DNA from: Amylibacter sp. IMCC11727
GTDB taxonomy: Bacteria > Pseudomonadota > Alphaproteobacteria > Rhodobacterales > Rhodobacteraceae
Length of the DNA: 64,000 bases
Direction: 5' to 3'
NCBI RefSeq assembly: GCF_029854195.1
Contig: NZ_CP122960.1
Coordinates: forward strand, 1,990,001 to 2,054,000
Shown here: piece by piece, positions 1-8,333 of the stretch
How the letters are laid out: each line of letters begins with the position of its first letter
Numbering within the stretch: the stretch's first letter is position 1
The notes under the pieces: generated by a model
The model's database searches: none
Told to the model about the DNA's origin: nothing
Seen by the model: the letters and a program-made list of their open reading frames with translations, nothing else
Made by a program: the position numbers and the translations under genes

Positions 1-63
1 GGCATCAAACCCTTCGGGTGCGCCGCCAATTGTGCTGTGATTATTGTTGTACTGCTGTGCCAT
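1..63 (-). CDS. mfd: Probable transcription-repair coupling factor Mfd, first 21 codons only
   Basis: An ATG at 63 (minus strand) opens a frame that runs off the left edge. Its 21 visible residues end in an IGGAPEGFDA stretch, which I associate with the N-terminus of alphaproteobacterial Mfd, the ATP-dependent translocase that removes stalled RNA polymerase at DNA lesions. The fragment is too short for domain evidence. No strong Shine-Dalgarno is visible upstream of the ATG. It follows the small membrane-protein gene by 42 bases on the same strand, so the two could be co-transcribed. Any other protein starting with this motif would fit equally; the call rests on memory of the family's N-terminus. 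Confidence 0.45.
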   Translation of the reverse strand, partial: MAQQYNNNHSTIGGAPEGFDA

Positions 64-105
64 TGAGCGGATTTAGCGCAGCCACCCCCATGCGACAAGC
101 AGAGT

Positions 106-630
106 TTACAGACCCGCCGCGTAAGGCGAGAACAAAGTCTGCGACACGCCCCAGAATGCTGCGAAAAAGATCGACAACGCGCCAATCGCCTGTTTCACGC
201 GCCGATGCCAAACGTAGGCCTTGATCAGGCGGTCTCCGTGCATATCTTCATCGCGCAACCGCTGGGCCAAATGCACCGAAAGCGCGGACACAATGGTCAG
301 CGGAAACACCAGCAAAAACACCGCCTGCATCATCTGAATGTCAAAATAGAACCCCAGCATGAACACCGTGGCAAGCAAAAACGCGGCACTGGCGGTTAAG
401 AACACACTGTTGGCTTCGAATACGGCCAAGGTTTTGCGCACATTGATCGCCATTTGCGTTTCCAGATCCAACAAGTGCTGGTCCCCAATCGCATTTGCGT
501 TGCGCACGTCTTCGTAAGGAACGCCAAGAGTCCAGTGAGTCGTACGAGTCCAAACCACAGCAAAAACAATCCAGTACCAAATACTGGCAAAGCTGCGAGA
601 GCCGATCACCTCTTCGTAAAACCCTTCCAT
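106..630 (-). CDS. Four-helix membrane protein of unknown function, roseobacter type
   Basis: A 174-residue protein. The frame is open further upstream into hemB's leader, but the ATG at 630 (MEGFYEEVIGS) is chosen because the upstream extension reads as antisense of hemB. Four hydrophobic segments are visible: about residues 13-30, 67-88, 94-113 and 138-160, so it is likely an inner-membrane protein. Relatives in Rhodobacterales carry the label 'component of SufBCD complex', which I recall but cannot support from sequence; nothing in it resembles SufB, SufC or SufD. It is divergent from hemB (97 bases between the starts) and upstream of the probable mfd. Confidence 0.7.
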   Translation of the reverse strand: MEGFYEEVIGSRSFASIWYWIVFAVVWTRTTHWTLGVPYEDVRNANAIGDQHLLDLETQMAINVRKTLAVFEANSVFLTASAAFLLATVFMLGFYFDIQMMQAVFLLVFPLTIVSALSVHLAQRLRDEDMHGDRLIKAYVWHRRVKQAIGALSIFFAAFWGVSQTLFSPYAAGL

Positions 631-726
631 TTGGGGTCCTTTGTCACTGCGTTCGGGGGTTGGTAAATCATTGCGTCGAAAATTCCAATTGAAGTTTACA
701 GGTTTTATGGCGCATTTAGGAGACGA

Positions 727-1758
727 ATGAGTAAGGTGAGCAAAATGGCAGTGACCCCAGCCCCGTTTCCCATGTCCCGCCCCCGTCGAAACCGACGCAC
801 GGATTGGATGCGCGATCTGACGCGCGAAAACACTTTGACGGCCCATGATCTGATTTGGCCGATCTTTGTGCGTGACGGCGATGATGTAGTAGACCCCATC
901 GACAGCATGCCAGGCGTGAACCGTTTGAGCATTTCACGGGCCGTTGAAGCGGCCAATGACGCAGCGAATTTAGGCATTCCAGTTGTGGCGCTTTTTCCTT
1001 ACACCGATCCATCGATAAAAACACCTGGTGCAGAGGAAGCCTGGAACCCTGAGAACCTCGTCAATCGGGCGACCCGCGCGATTAAACAGCAGGTGCCTGA
1101 CATCGGTGTGATGCTGGATGTGGCGCTCGATCCATATAATTCCGATGGTCACGATGGGCTGGTGCGCGATGGTGTGATCCTGAACGACGAAACACTGATG
1201 GCGTTGGAACAACAAGCCTTGGTGCAGGCAGAGGCTGGTGCCGATATCCTTGGCCCGTCTGATATGATGGACGGACGTATCGGTGTGATCCGCCGCGCGT
1301 TAGAACAGAATGATTTCCCTGACACAGCGATTATGGCTTATTCCGCGAAATACGCGTCGGCGTTTTATGGCCCGTTTCGCGATGCAGTTGGGGCGTCTGG
1401 GGCGCTGAAAGGCGATAAAAAGACGTACCAGCTGGACCCGGGCAATACAGATGAAGCCCTGCGCATGGTTGCGCGGGATCTGGATGAAGGTGCGGATATG
1501 GTCATGGTGAAACCAGGCATGCCGTATTTGGATATCTGTCAGCGCGTTTCATCCGAATTTGGCGTGCCGACCTATGCCTATCAGGTGTCCGGCGAATACG
1601 CGATGATTTCAGCCGCAGGGCAAAACGGCTGGATCGACCGCGAAAAGGCCATGATGGAAAGCCTGCTGGCGTTCAAACGCGCGGGCTGTTCGGGGATTTT
1701 GAGCTATTTTGCCTTGGAGGTGGCGCAAATGATGGCGGATGAGGCGCGGCTCGGTTAA
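727..1758 (+). CDS. hemB: Delta-aminolevulinic acid dehydratase (porphobilinogen synthase)
   Basis: Condenses two 5-aminolevulinate molecules to porphobilinogen in heme and corrin synthesis, in the cytosol. At 343 residues it matches the family length. The two active-site lysines are visible in AYSAKYASAFYG (K208) and MVMVKPGMPYLD (K262). The metal region reads DVALDPYNSDGHDG (131-144): the three cysteines of zinc enzymes are replaced by A133, D135 and D143, the pattern of zinc-independent enzymes. Start at 727 is favoured by AGGAG at 718-722; an ATG six codons on is an alternative. Its stop overlaps the stop of the convergent ABC-F gene, inside a hairpin. Confidence 0.96.
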   Translation: MSKVSKMAVTPAPFPMSRPRRNRRTDWMRDLTRENTLTAHDLIWPIFVRDGDDVVDPIDSMPGVNRLSISRAVEAANDAANLGIPVVALFPYTDPSIKTPGAEEAWNPENLVNRATRAIKQQVPDIGVMLDVALDPYNSDGHDGLVRDGVILNDETLMALEQQALVQAEAGADILGPSDMMDGRIGVIRRALEQNDFPDTAIMAYSAKYASAFYGPFRDAVGASGALKGDKKTYQLDPGNTDEALRMVARDLDEGADMVMVKPGMPYLDICQRVSSEFGVPTYAYQVSGEYAMISAAGQNGWIDREKAMMESLLAFKRAGCSGILSYFALEVAQMMADEARLG

Positions 1759-1773
1759 GTACCGAGCTTTTCC
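1749..1773 (+). terminator. Terminator hairpin of hemB spanning the stop codon
   Basis: A perfect 7-bp stem (GCTCGGT 1749-1755 with ACCGAGC 1761-1767) and 5-base loop, followed by TTTT. The hemB stop codon (1756-1758) and the stop of the opposite gene lie in the loop. The T tract exists only in the plus direction, so it should serve hemB. Confidence 0.7.
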
Positions 1774-3566
1774 TCAAGTTCTAGCCATTCCATTTCAGCG
1801 GCCTCAAGTGCGTCTTGCCGCTCTGTCAGCGCTTCTGTGGCTTTCTGAAATTTCACGGGTGCTGTGGTGTAAAGCTCTGGATCAGACAGATATTTCGTCA
1901 GTTTGGCGATCTCTGCCTCAAGGCGCTCAATCACCGCTGGCAGTTCTTTCAAGCGGTGTTCTTCCTTGAAGGTCGCTTTTGGTTTTTGCGCCTTGGGTTT
2001 GGCTGATTTTTCGCCTTTTTTGGGTTTAGCTTGTTCTTTTGACGTGGCTTTTGCAGTGCCTTTGCGTTGTGTTTGGTAATCTGTCCACCCGCCCGCATAG
2101 ACGGTGGCTTGGCCGTCCCCTTCCATCACAATGGATGTGGTGGCCACACGGTCCAAAAAATCCCGATCGTGGCTGACGAGCAAAACGGTACCATCGTAAT
2201 CGTCCAAAATCTCTTGCAACAGGTCGAGCGTTTCCACATCCAGATCGTTGGTGGGTTCATCCAGCACCAGAAGATTGCTTTCCTTGGCCATCAAACGGGC
2301 CAGCAAAAGCCGTGCTTTTTCACCCCCTGACAGGGCCGAAACAGGACCGCGCGCTTGATTTTCGTTGAACAAGAATTCTTTAAGGTAACCCACAACGTGT
2401 TTGGGCGTGCCACGCACCATGATTTGGTCGTTTTGCCCTGAAACGCCGAGTTCTTTGTCTTCGGTGAGGCTGTCCCAAAGGCTGACTTTTGGGTCGAGCG
2501 CGGATCGGTTTTGGTCAAAGATCGCAGGGATTAGGTTTGTGCCAAGTTTCACATCCCCGGTGTCCGGCGCGAGCTTACCCGTTAACATGTTAAGAAGCGT
2601 GGTTTTCCCGACACCGTTTGGCCCGATCATAGCAATGCGCTCCCCCCGCGCCACACGGATGGAAAAATCTGTGACGATGGTTTTGTCGTCAAAGGTTTTG
2701 GAAATGTTGTTTGCCTCTATCACGCGTTTGCCTGATTTTTGACCGCTGTCAAAAACCATCGCCGCGGGGCCGGCCCGTTTAATCTGCGATGCGCGTTGAT
2801 CTTTCAACTCGCCCAAACGGCGCACGCGCCCTTGGTTTCGTTTGCGCCGTGCGGAAATACCCTCGACTGCCCAACGGGCCTCTGCCTTGATCAAACGGTT
2901 CAGTTTGTGGCGCTGCATGTCTTCTTCATCAAAGGTCTTGTCGCGCCATTCTTCAAAGCCCTCAAACCCTTTGGGGTTTTGGCGCACAATCCCACGATCC
3001 ACCCACATGGTATCGCGCGTCAATGAGCGTAAAAATGCGCGGTCGTGTGAAATCAGGATGAACGCATCGCGCGTTTGGCGCAGGTGATCTTCGAGCCATG
3101 CAATCGCTTCGATATCCAAATGGTTGGTTGGTTCGTCCAGCAACATCAGGTCAGGCGCTTCGGCCAAGATCTTGGCCAATGCGGCGCGGCGGCGCTCACC
3201 GCCTGATGCGGCTTGTGGTGTTTGATCGGGATTGAGCTTTAACCCTTCGGCAGCCATTTCGACCTTATATTCTTCGCCCTGCTGCAGACCAGACATGGCG
3301 AAATCGCCCAAGGTTGCAAAATCCGAAAGGTCAGGATGTTGATCCATATAGCCAATCGACATGCCCGGTTGCACAAACCGATTGCCGCTGTCTGGCTCCA
3401 CGATCCCCGCGATCACCTTTAACAGTGTTGATTTGCCCGACCCATTGCGCCCCACAAGGCAAGTTCGTGCGCCTTCGTGAACGGTTGCATTCACCCCTTC
3501 AAACAAAGGGTTGCCGCCAAAAGTCAGCATGATATCGGAAAGGGTCAGGATCGGTGGATTTGCCAT
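1755..3566 (-). CDS. uup: ABC-F family ATPase, Uup-like
   Basis: A 603-residue duplicated ATPase without membrane segments, so not a transporter. Two ABC cassettes are complete: Walker A GRNGSGKST and GPNGVGKTT, signatures ASGGERRR and LSGGEKAR, Walker B followed by DEPTNHLD and DEPTNDLD. After a Lys/Ala-rich linker comes a C-terminal coiled coil (about residues 530-600), the hallmark of Uup within ABC-F. Family members act on ribosomes or, for Uup, also on branched DNA. Start at 3566 (MANPPILTLSD) is the first ATG before the conserved domain; an upstream ATG at 3590 only adds eight non-conserved residues. Monocistronic, convergent with hemB and divergent from the aminotransferase. Confidence 0.88.
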   Translation of the reverse strand: MANPPILTLSDIMLTFGGNPLFEGVNATVHEGARTCLVGRNGSGKSTLLKVIAGIVEPDSGNRFVQPGMSIGYMDQHPDLSDFATLGDFAMSGLQQGEEYKVEMAAEGLKLNPDQTPQAASGGERRRAALAKILAEAPDLMLLDEPTNHLDIEAIAWLEDHLRQTRDAFILISHDRAFLRSLTRDTMWVDRGIVRQNPKGFEGFEEWRDKTFDEEDMQRHKLNRLIKAEARWAVEGISARRKRNQGRVRRLGELKDQRASQIKRAGPAAMVFDSGQKSGKRVIEANNISKTFDDKTIVTDFSIRVARGERIAMIGPNGVGKTTLLNMLTGKLAPDTGDVKLGTNLIPAIFDQNRSALDPKVSLWDSLTEDKELGVSGQNDQIMVRGTPKHVVGYLKEFLFNENQARGPVSALSGGEKARLLLARLMAKESNLLVLDEPTNDLDVETLDLLQEILDDYDGTVLLVSHDRDFLDRVATTSIVMEGDGQATVYAGGWTDYQTQRKGTAKATSKEQAKPKKGEKSAKPKAQKPKATFKEEHRLKELPAVIERLEAEIAKLTKYLSDPELYTTAPVKFQKATEALTERQDALEAAEMEWLELEEKLGT

Positions 3567-3645
3567 ACCGCCCCTATCGTGTATGCGCATTGCGCCGTCA
3601 AGAGCAGGACGCTAGGTTCTGATCAAAGCCGTAAAGGAAACACCT

Positions 3646-4842
3646 ATGTCAGTTAATCCAGTGAACCCTAATTTGTTCGCAACCATGTCTTCACCCATTA
3701 TGGATTCGCGCCGCTGGGTGGATGGAAAAACGTTTTCTGACGGAATGCCGCTAATCAACGTCAGCCAAGCCGCCCCTGTTGATCCGCCCCCTGCCCCTTT
3801 GCGTGAAGCACTGGCGGATGCGGTGCTGAATGATGCGGGGGCGCATCTGTACGGGGCCGTTTTGGGTTTTCCTGAGTTGCGTGCCGAAGTGGCGCAGCAA
3901 TGGTCCGCAGCTTATGGCGGCAAACTGGATGCTGAAAACGTTGGCATTACCTCTGGCTGCAATCAGGCGTTTTGTGCGGCGATTTCATCGCTGTGTGGTC
4001 CAGGGGACGCAGTGATTTTACCAGCCCCTTGGTATTTCAATCATAAAATGTGGCTTGATATGGCGGGGATCGAGTGCCGTGTTCTTATGTGTGGCGATGA
4101 TATGTTGCCCGTTCCAGAACAGGCGGCAGAGTTGATTGACGACAAGGTCAAAGCCATCATTCTGGTGACGCCAAACAATCCAAGTGGGGTGGAATACCCT
4201 TCTGCGCTGGTCGATGCCTTTTTTAAAGTCGCTAAAAATGCGGGCATTTCGCTGGTGATTGACGAAACTTACCGCGATTTTCATTCTGTGACGGGCGCGC
4301 CCCATGGGCTGTTTGCCAAGGATAATTGGCAGGACACGTTGATCCAGTTGTATTCCTTTTCCAAAGCCTATCGCCTGACAGGGCATCGCGTGGGGGCCAT
4401 TATTTCCAGTACTGCGCGATTGGCAGAAATGGAAAAATTCCTCGACACGCTAACCATATGTCCAAACCAATTGGGTCAGCGTGGTGCGTTGTTTGGGATG
4501 CAAAATCTAGGCAATTGGCTAGGCGGAGAGCGGCGCGAGATTTTGGACCGTCGCGCGGCCATGATCGAAGGGTTTCCATCGCTTGAAGGCTGGACGCTTA
4601 AAGGGTGCGGCGCGTATTTTGCTTATGCCGAACATCCGTTTGAAGCGTCTTCGCATGATGTGGCAAAAGCACTGGTGGAGGAGGCCGCCATCTTGGCGCT
4701 TCCAGGCACTATGTTCAGCCCAACTCTGGCTGAGGGCGGAACTGGCCACGCCGAACGGCATTTCCGCATCGCATTCGCCAATATTGATCGCGCGGGTATC
4801 GGTAAGTTGTTTGACCGATTGTCCAGTTTTTCCATGCCATAA
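3646..4842 (+). CDS. PLP-dependent aminotransferase, class I/II
   Basis: A 398-residue fold-type I aminotransferase that transfers an amino group between an amino acid and a 2-oxo acid in the cytosol; the substrate cannot be told from sequence. PLP-binding features are visible: N178 in TPNNPSG, D206 in VIDETY, the Schiff-base lysine K240 in SFSKAYRLTGHRVG, and the C-terminal arginine in HFRIAFANID that binds the substrate carboxylate. The start has AAGGA eight bases upstream. It stands alone, between the divergent ABC-F gene and the ppiD-type gene 95 bases downstream. Confidence 0.88.
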   Translation: MSVNPVNPNLFATMSSPIMDSRRWVDGKTFSDGMPLINVSQAAPVDPPPAPLREALADAVLNDAGAHLYGAVLGFPELRAEVAQQWSAAYGGKLDAENVGITSGCNQAFCAAISSLCGPGDAVILPAPWYFNHKMWLDMAGIECRVLMCGDDMLPVPEQAAELIDDKVKAIILVTPNNPSGVEYPSALVDAFFKVAKNAGISLVIDETYRDFHSVTGAPHGLFAKDNWQDTLIQLYSFSKAYRLTGHRVGAIISSTARLAEMEKFLDTLTICPNQLGQRGALFGMQNLGNWLGGERREILDRRAAMIEGFPSLEGWTLKGCGAYFAYAEHPFEASSHDVAKALVEEAAILALPGTMFSPTLAEGGTGHAERHFRIAFANIDRAGIGKLFDRLSSFSMP

Positions 4843-4937
4843 CGACATGTTGAGGCTGCATTTAACGGTTGCCGCTTGCCTTGCGCGTTGTGGCTGTTAA
4901 AACCTGCGCCTGACATAAGGTTAAAAGGGTCCAATCG

Positions 4938-6812
4938 ATGTTAAACAGCATGCGCGGTAGCGGTCAAAGCAAGACAATGTGGATCATTATGGGTTTGCTG
5001 ATGTTTGGCCTGACCTTTGGGTTTGGTTTAGATAGCTTGCGCGGGGCAAATGTAACCGCAATCGGGACTGTTGGGGAAGAACCCATCGAAGTAAACACCT
5101 ATGCACGCGCGTATCGCGCAGCATCGGCGCGCCTGAGCCAACAATTTGGCCGCGCCCTTACACCTGCTGAACTGGATCAGTTGAATGTACAGCAACAAGT
5201 TCTTGATGCGGTCGCGGCTCAAGCGGCGCTGGACAATGAGACAGCCAACCTTGGTTTGTCCGTTGGAGACAATATGGTGCGCGACAGCATTCGCAACAGC
5301 GTACAGTTTCAGGGTTTGAATGGCGGGTTTGACCAAGAGACCTATCGCTATTTCCTTGAAAACCAAATGGGCATGAGCGCGAATGATTTTGAAACACAAG
5401 TGCGCAAGGAAAATGCCCGTGTTTTGGTTCAAAACGCAGTTGTTGGGGGTGTAAACAGCGACACAACCATGGCGTTGACCCTGTTGAATTTCGCCCAACA
5501 AGAGCGTTCATTTGAATGGGCTGCGCTGAGCGAAGCGAACCTTGCAGCACCTGTAGCAGACCCAACGCAAGCAGAACTTGATGCGTTTTATACTGTACAA
5601 GCAGCGGATTACATGACGCCGCTGACTCGTAAGGTGACATACGCATGGTTGAACCCAGCAGACCTGCTGGATCAAGTGAATGTGGATGATGCAGAGATCC
5701 GCGAAAGCTATGATTTGCAATCAGATCGGTTTAACCGCCCAGAGCAACGCGCTGTGGATCGACTGGTATTCCCAACTGTGGAAGAAGCACAAAACGCGCG
5801 GGACCGTCTTGATGCAGGATCCGCAACCTTTTCTGAAATCGTTGCCGAACGGGGTTTGGCCGAAACAGATGTGGATTTGGGCGAAGTTGATCGCACGGGT
5901 CTGAGCCCTGCTGCCGCGGATTTGCTGTTTAGCCAAGAGGAACCAGGTGTTGTTGGTCCTGTCGACTCTTCGCTCGGCCCTGCCCTGTTCCGCATCAACG
6001 CCGTGATCCAAGCGGACAACACACCGTTTGAAGAGGTTCGCGACGAACTACGGACCGAACTAGCGGGCGAAAGCGCACGCCGTTTGGTGGTGGATTTGGT
6101 TGGCGATTTGGATGACGAACTGGCCGGTGGTGTGCGCCTTGAAGAGTTGAACAAAATCGAAGGCGTTCAAGTTGGAACGATTGATTACTTTAACGGTGTT
6201 GAACATCCTTTGGCTGGCTACAACACGTTCCGCACTGCGGTTGTGGCCCTTAACGAAGGGGACTTTCCTGAAATCCTCGACCTGAGCGATGGCGGCGTTT
6301 TCGCCGTGCGCTTGGACGGGATTGAAGAACCAGCACAGATTCCACAAGATGAAGTTGGGGATAAGCTGATTGCAGATTGGCGTGCTGTCAAAACCAACGA
6401 AGCCCTGCTGGAACTGGCGGAACGGTTCAAACCTGGGCTCGAGCAAGGTGGAGACCTGTCTTTTGTTGGTGTTGATTTGACAGCCGTAGACGGGATCACA
6501 CGCACCAGCTTTATCGAAGCATTGCCACCGACAGCGGTTTCTGAGGTATTTACGTTAGAGCTGGGGGACGTGACTGTGATTGACGCAGGAAACGCAGCGA
6601 TTTTGGTTCGCCTGACAAACATCACTGATTTCGACCCAGACCAAGACGGTAACGATGTGGCGCTGGATCGGATCAAAGAGCAGATTGATGCGCAAGTGTC
6701 GTTGGACATTCTGGATTACTTTTCTGATGCTTTGCAGGCAGATGCGGGCGTGGCCTTGGATCAAAACATCATCAATCAGGTAAACCAGCAAATTTTGGGC
6801 GGTGGATACTAG
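4938..6812 (+). CDS. ppiD: Membrane-anchored peptidyl-prolyl isomerase/chaperone, PpiD/SurA type
   Basis: A 624-residue periplasmic folding factor anchored by one N-terminal helix (about residues 14-32), followed by a SurA_N-like chaperone region (to about 230), and a parvulin-like rotamase segment (about 255-355) with the usual SEIV and GPVDSSLGPALFRI stretches. Family members assist folding of exported and outer-membrane proteins at the inner-membrane face. The parvulin domain looks divergent, so isomerase activity is uncertain. AAAAGGG lies about 10 bases before the ATG. Its TAG stop shares one base with the GTG start of trpE, so the two genes are probably translated from one message, an order I believe is common in Rhodobacterales. 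Confidence 0.87.
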   Translation: MLNSMRGSGQSKTMWIIMGLLMFGLTFGFGLDSLRGANVTAIGTVGEEPIEVNTYARAYRAASARLSQQFGRALTPAELDQLNVQQQVLDAVAAQAALDNETANLGLSVGDNMVRDSIRNSVQFQGLNGGFDQETYRYFLENQMGMSANDFETQVRKENARVLVQNAVVGGVNSDTTMALTLLNFAQQERSFEWAALSEANLAAPVADPTQAELDAFYTVQAADYMTPLTRKVTYAWLNPADLLDQVNVDDAEIRESYDLQSDRFNRPEQRAVDRLVFPTVEEAQNARDRLDAGSATFSEIVAERGLAETDVDLGEVDRTGLSPAAADLLFSQEEPGVVGPVDSSLGPALFRINAVIQADNTPFEEVRDELRTELAGESARRLVVDLVGDLDDELAGGVRLEELNKIEGVQVGTIDYFNGVEHPLAGYNTFRTAVVALNEGDFPEILDLSDGGVFAVRLDGIEEPAQIPQDEVGDKLIADWRAVKTNEALLELAERFKPGLEQGGDLSFVGVDLTAVDGITRTSFIEALPPTAVSEVFTLELGDVTVIDAGNAAILVRLTNITDFDPDQDGNDVALDRIKEQIDAQVSLDILDYFSDALQADAGVALDQNIINQVNQQILGGGY

Positions 6813-8329
6813 TGAGCGCGCTTGTCCCTTCTTTTGACACGTTTGAGGCACAGCACGACGCGGGCCACAATCAGGTTGTCTATACACGTTTAGTGGCTGA
6901 CATGGACACGCCAGTGTCCTTAATGCTGAAACTCGCGCAGGCGCAAAAAGACAGCTTTATGCTCGAAAGTGTGACAGGCGGCGAAGTACGCGGTCGGTAT
7001 TCCTGTATCGGGTTCAAGCCTGATCTGATTTGGCAGTGTCACGGCGATCATGCGCGGATTAACCGCCAAGCACGATTTGATGCCCAAGCCTTTGAACCCA
7101 TGGAGGGCGACCCCCTTACTGCGCTGCGGTCAGTTATTGAAGAAAGCCACATTGATCTGCCAGAAGGGTTACCAGCGATTGCAGCAGGTCTGTTTGGCTA
7201 TCTTGGCTATGACATGATCCGTCAGGTGGAACATCTGCCCAATGTAAACCCCGATCCCCTTGGCCTGCCCGATGCGGTGATGATGCGCCCATCCGTGGTG
7301 GTGGTGGTGGATGGTGTTAAAGGTGAAATTACAGTTGTGTCCCCTGTTTGGGTGGCTGGCGGGTTGTCAGCCCGCGCCGCATATAATCAAGCGGCAGAAC
7401 GGGTCATGGATGCAGCGCGGGATTTGGAACGCTCTATCCCCATGTCCACCCCTGTCACGGATATCGAAAATTCGGTCGGTGAACCTGTTTCAAACACCAC
7501 AAAAGACGAATATTTCGACATTGTCGCCAAGGCCAAAGACTACATTAAGGCGGGCGATATTTTCCAAGTGGTGCCCAGCCAACGTTGGGCGCAGGATTTC
7601 AAACTGCCCCCGTTTAGCCTGTATCGCGCATTGCGTCGTACCAACCCTAGCCCGTTCATGTTTTTCTTTAACTTTGGTGGGTTTCAGGTTGTGGGGGCCA
7701 GCCCTGAAATCCTCGTTCGTTTGAAAGAAGGCGAAGTCACAATCCGTCCGATTGCTGGCACGCGCCATCGCGGCAAAAATGAAGCCGAAGATCGTGCGTT
7801 GGAACAGGACCTGTTGAGCGATCAAAAAGAACTGGCAGAACACTTGATGTTGCTGGATTTGGGCCGCAACGATGTGGGCCGTGTTGCCAAAGTGGGCAGC
7901 GTTCATCCCACCGAAAAGTTCATCATCGAGCGGTATTCGCATGTGATGCACATTGTTTCGAACGTTGTGGGTGACTTGTCTGACGATCATGATGCGCTGT
8001 CAGCACTGTTGGCGGGTATGCCAGCGGGGACAGTATCTGGGGCACCCAAAGTGCGCGCGATGGAAATCATCGACGAGTTGGAAAAAGAAAAACGCGGTGT
8101 GTACGGCGGTGGGTGTGGGTATTTCTCTGCAAATGGGGAAATGGACATTGCCATTGCTCTGCGCACAGCAGTGTTGAAAGATCAAAAGCTGTACATCCAA
8201 GCGGGTGGCGGTGTGGTTTATGACAGTGACGCTGAGGCGGAATTCCAAGAAACCGTCAACAAATCCAACGCGTTGCGCAAAGCAGCGGAAGACGCAAAAG
8301 ACTTCGTGTCCTCTGGCGGCAACTTTTAA
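6812..8329 (+). CDS. trpE: Anthranilate synthase component I
   Basis: Converts chorismate and ammonia (delivered by TrpG) to anthranilate, the first committed step of tryptophan synthesis. At 505 residues it is full length. The N-terminal half carries the LES-type segment (SFMLESVTGG) that binds feedback tryptophan; the C-terminal chorismate domain has PIAGTRHRG, LLDLGRNDVGRVA and GTVSGAPKVRAMEII. The GTG start at 6812 overlaps the ppiD stop by one base; no good ATG lies nearby without losing conserved sequence. The glutaminase partner is 1.8 kb downstream, separated by an opposite-strand gene. Confidence 0.96.
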   Translation: MSALVPSFDTFEAQHDAGHNQVVYTRLVADMDTPVSLMLKLAQAQKDSFMLESVTGGEVRGRYSCIGFKPDLIWQCHGDHARINRQARFDAQAFEPMEGDPLTALRSVIEESHIDLPEGLPAIAAGLFGYLGYDMIRQVEHLPNVNPDPLGLPDAVMMRPSVVVVVDGVKGEITVVSPVWVAGGLSARAAYNQAAERVMDAARDLERSIPMSTPVTDIENSVGEPVSNTTKDEYFDIVAKAKDYIKAGDIFQVVPSQRWAQDFKLPPFSLYRALRRTNPSPFMFFFNFGGFQVVGASPEILVRLKEGEVTIRPIAGTRHRGKNEAEDRALEQDLLSDQKELAEHLMLLDLGRNDVGRVAKVGSVHPTEKFIIERYSHVMHIVSNVVGDLSDDHDALSALLAGMPAGTVSGAPKVRAMEIIDELEKEKRGVYGGGCGYFSANGEMDIAIALRTAVLKDQKLYIQAGGGVVYDSDAEAEFQETVNKSNALRKAAEDAKDFVSSGGNF

Positions 8330-8333
8330 ACCA

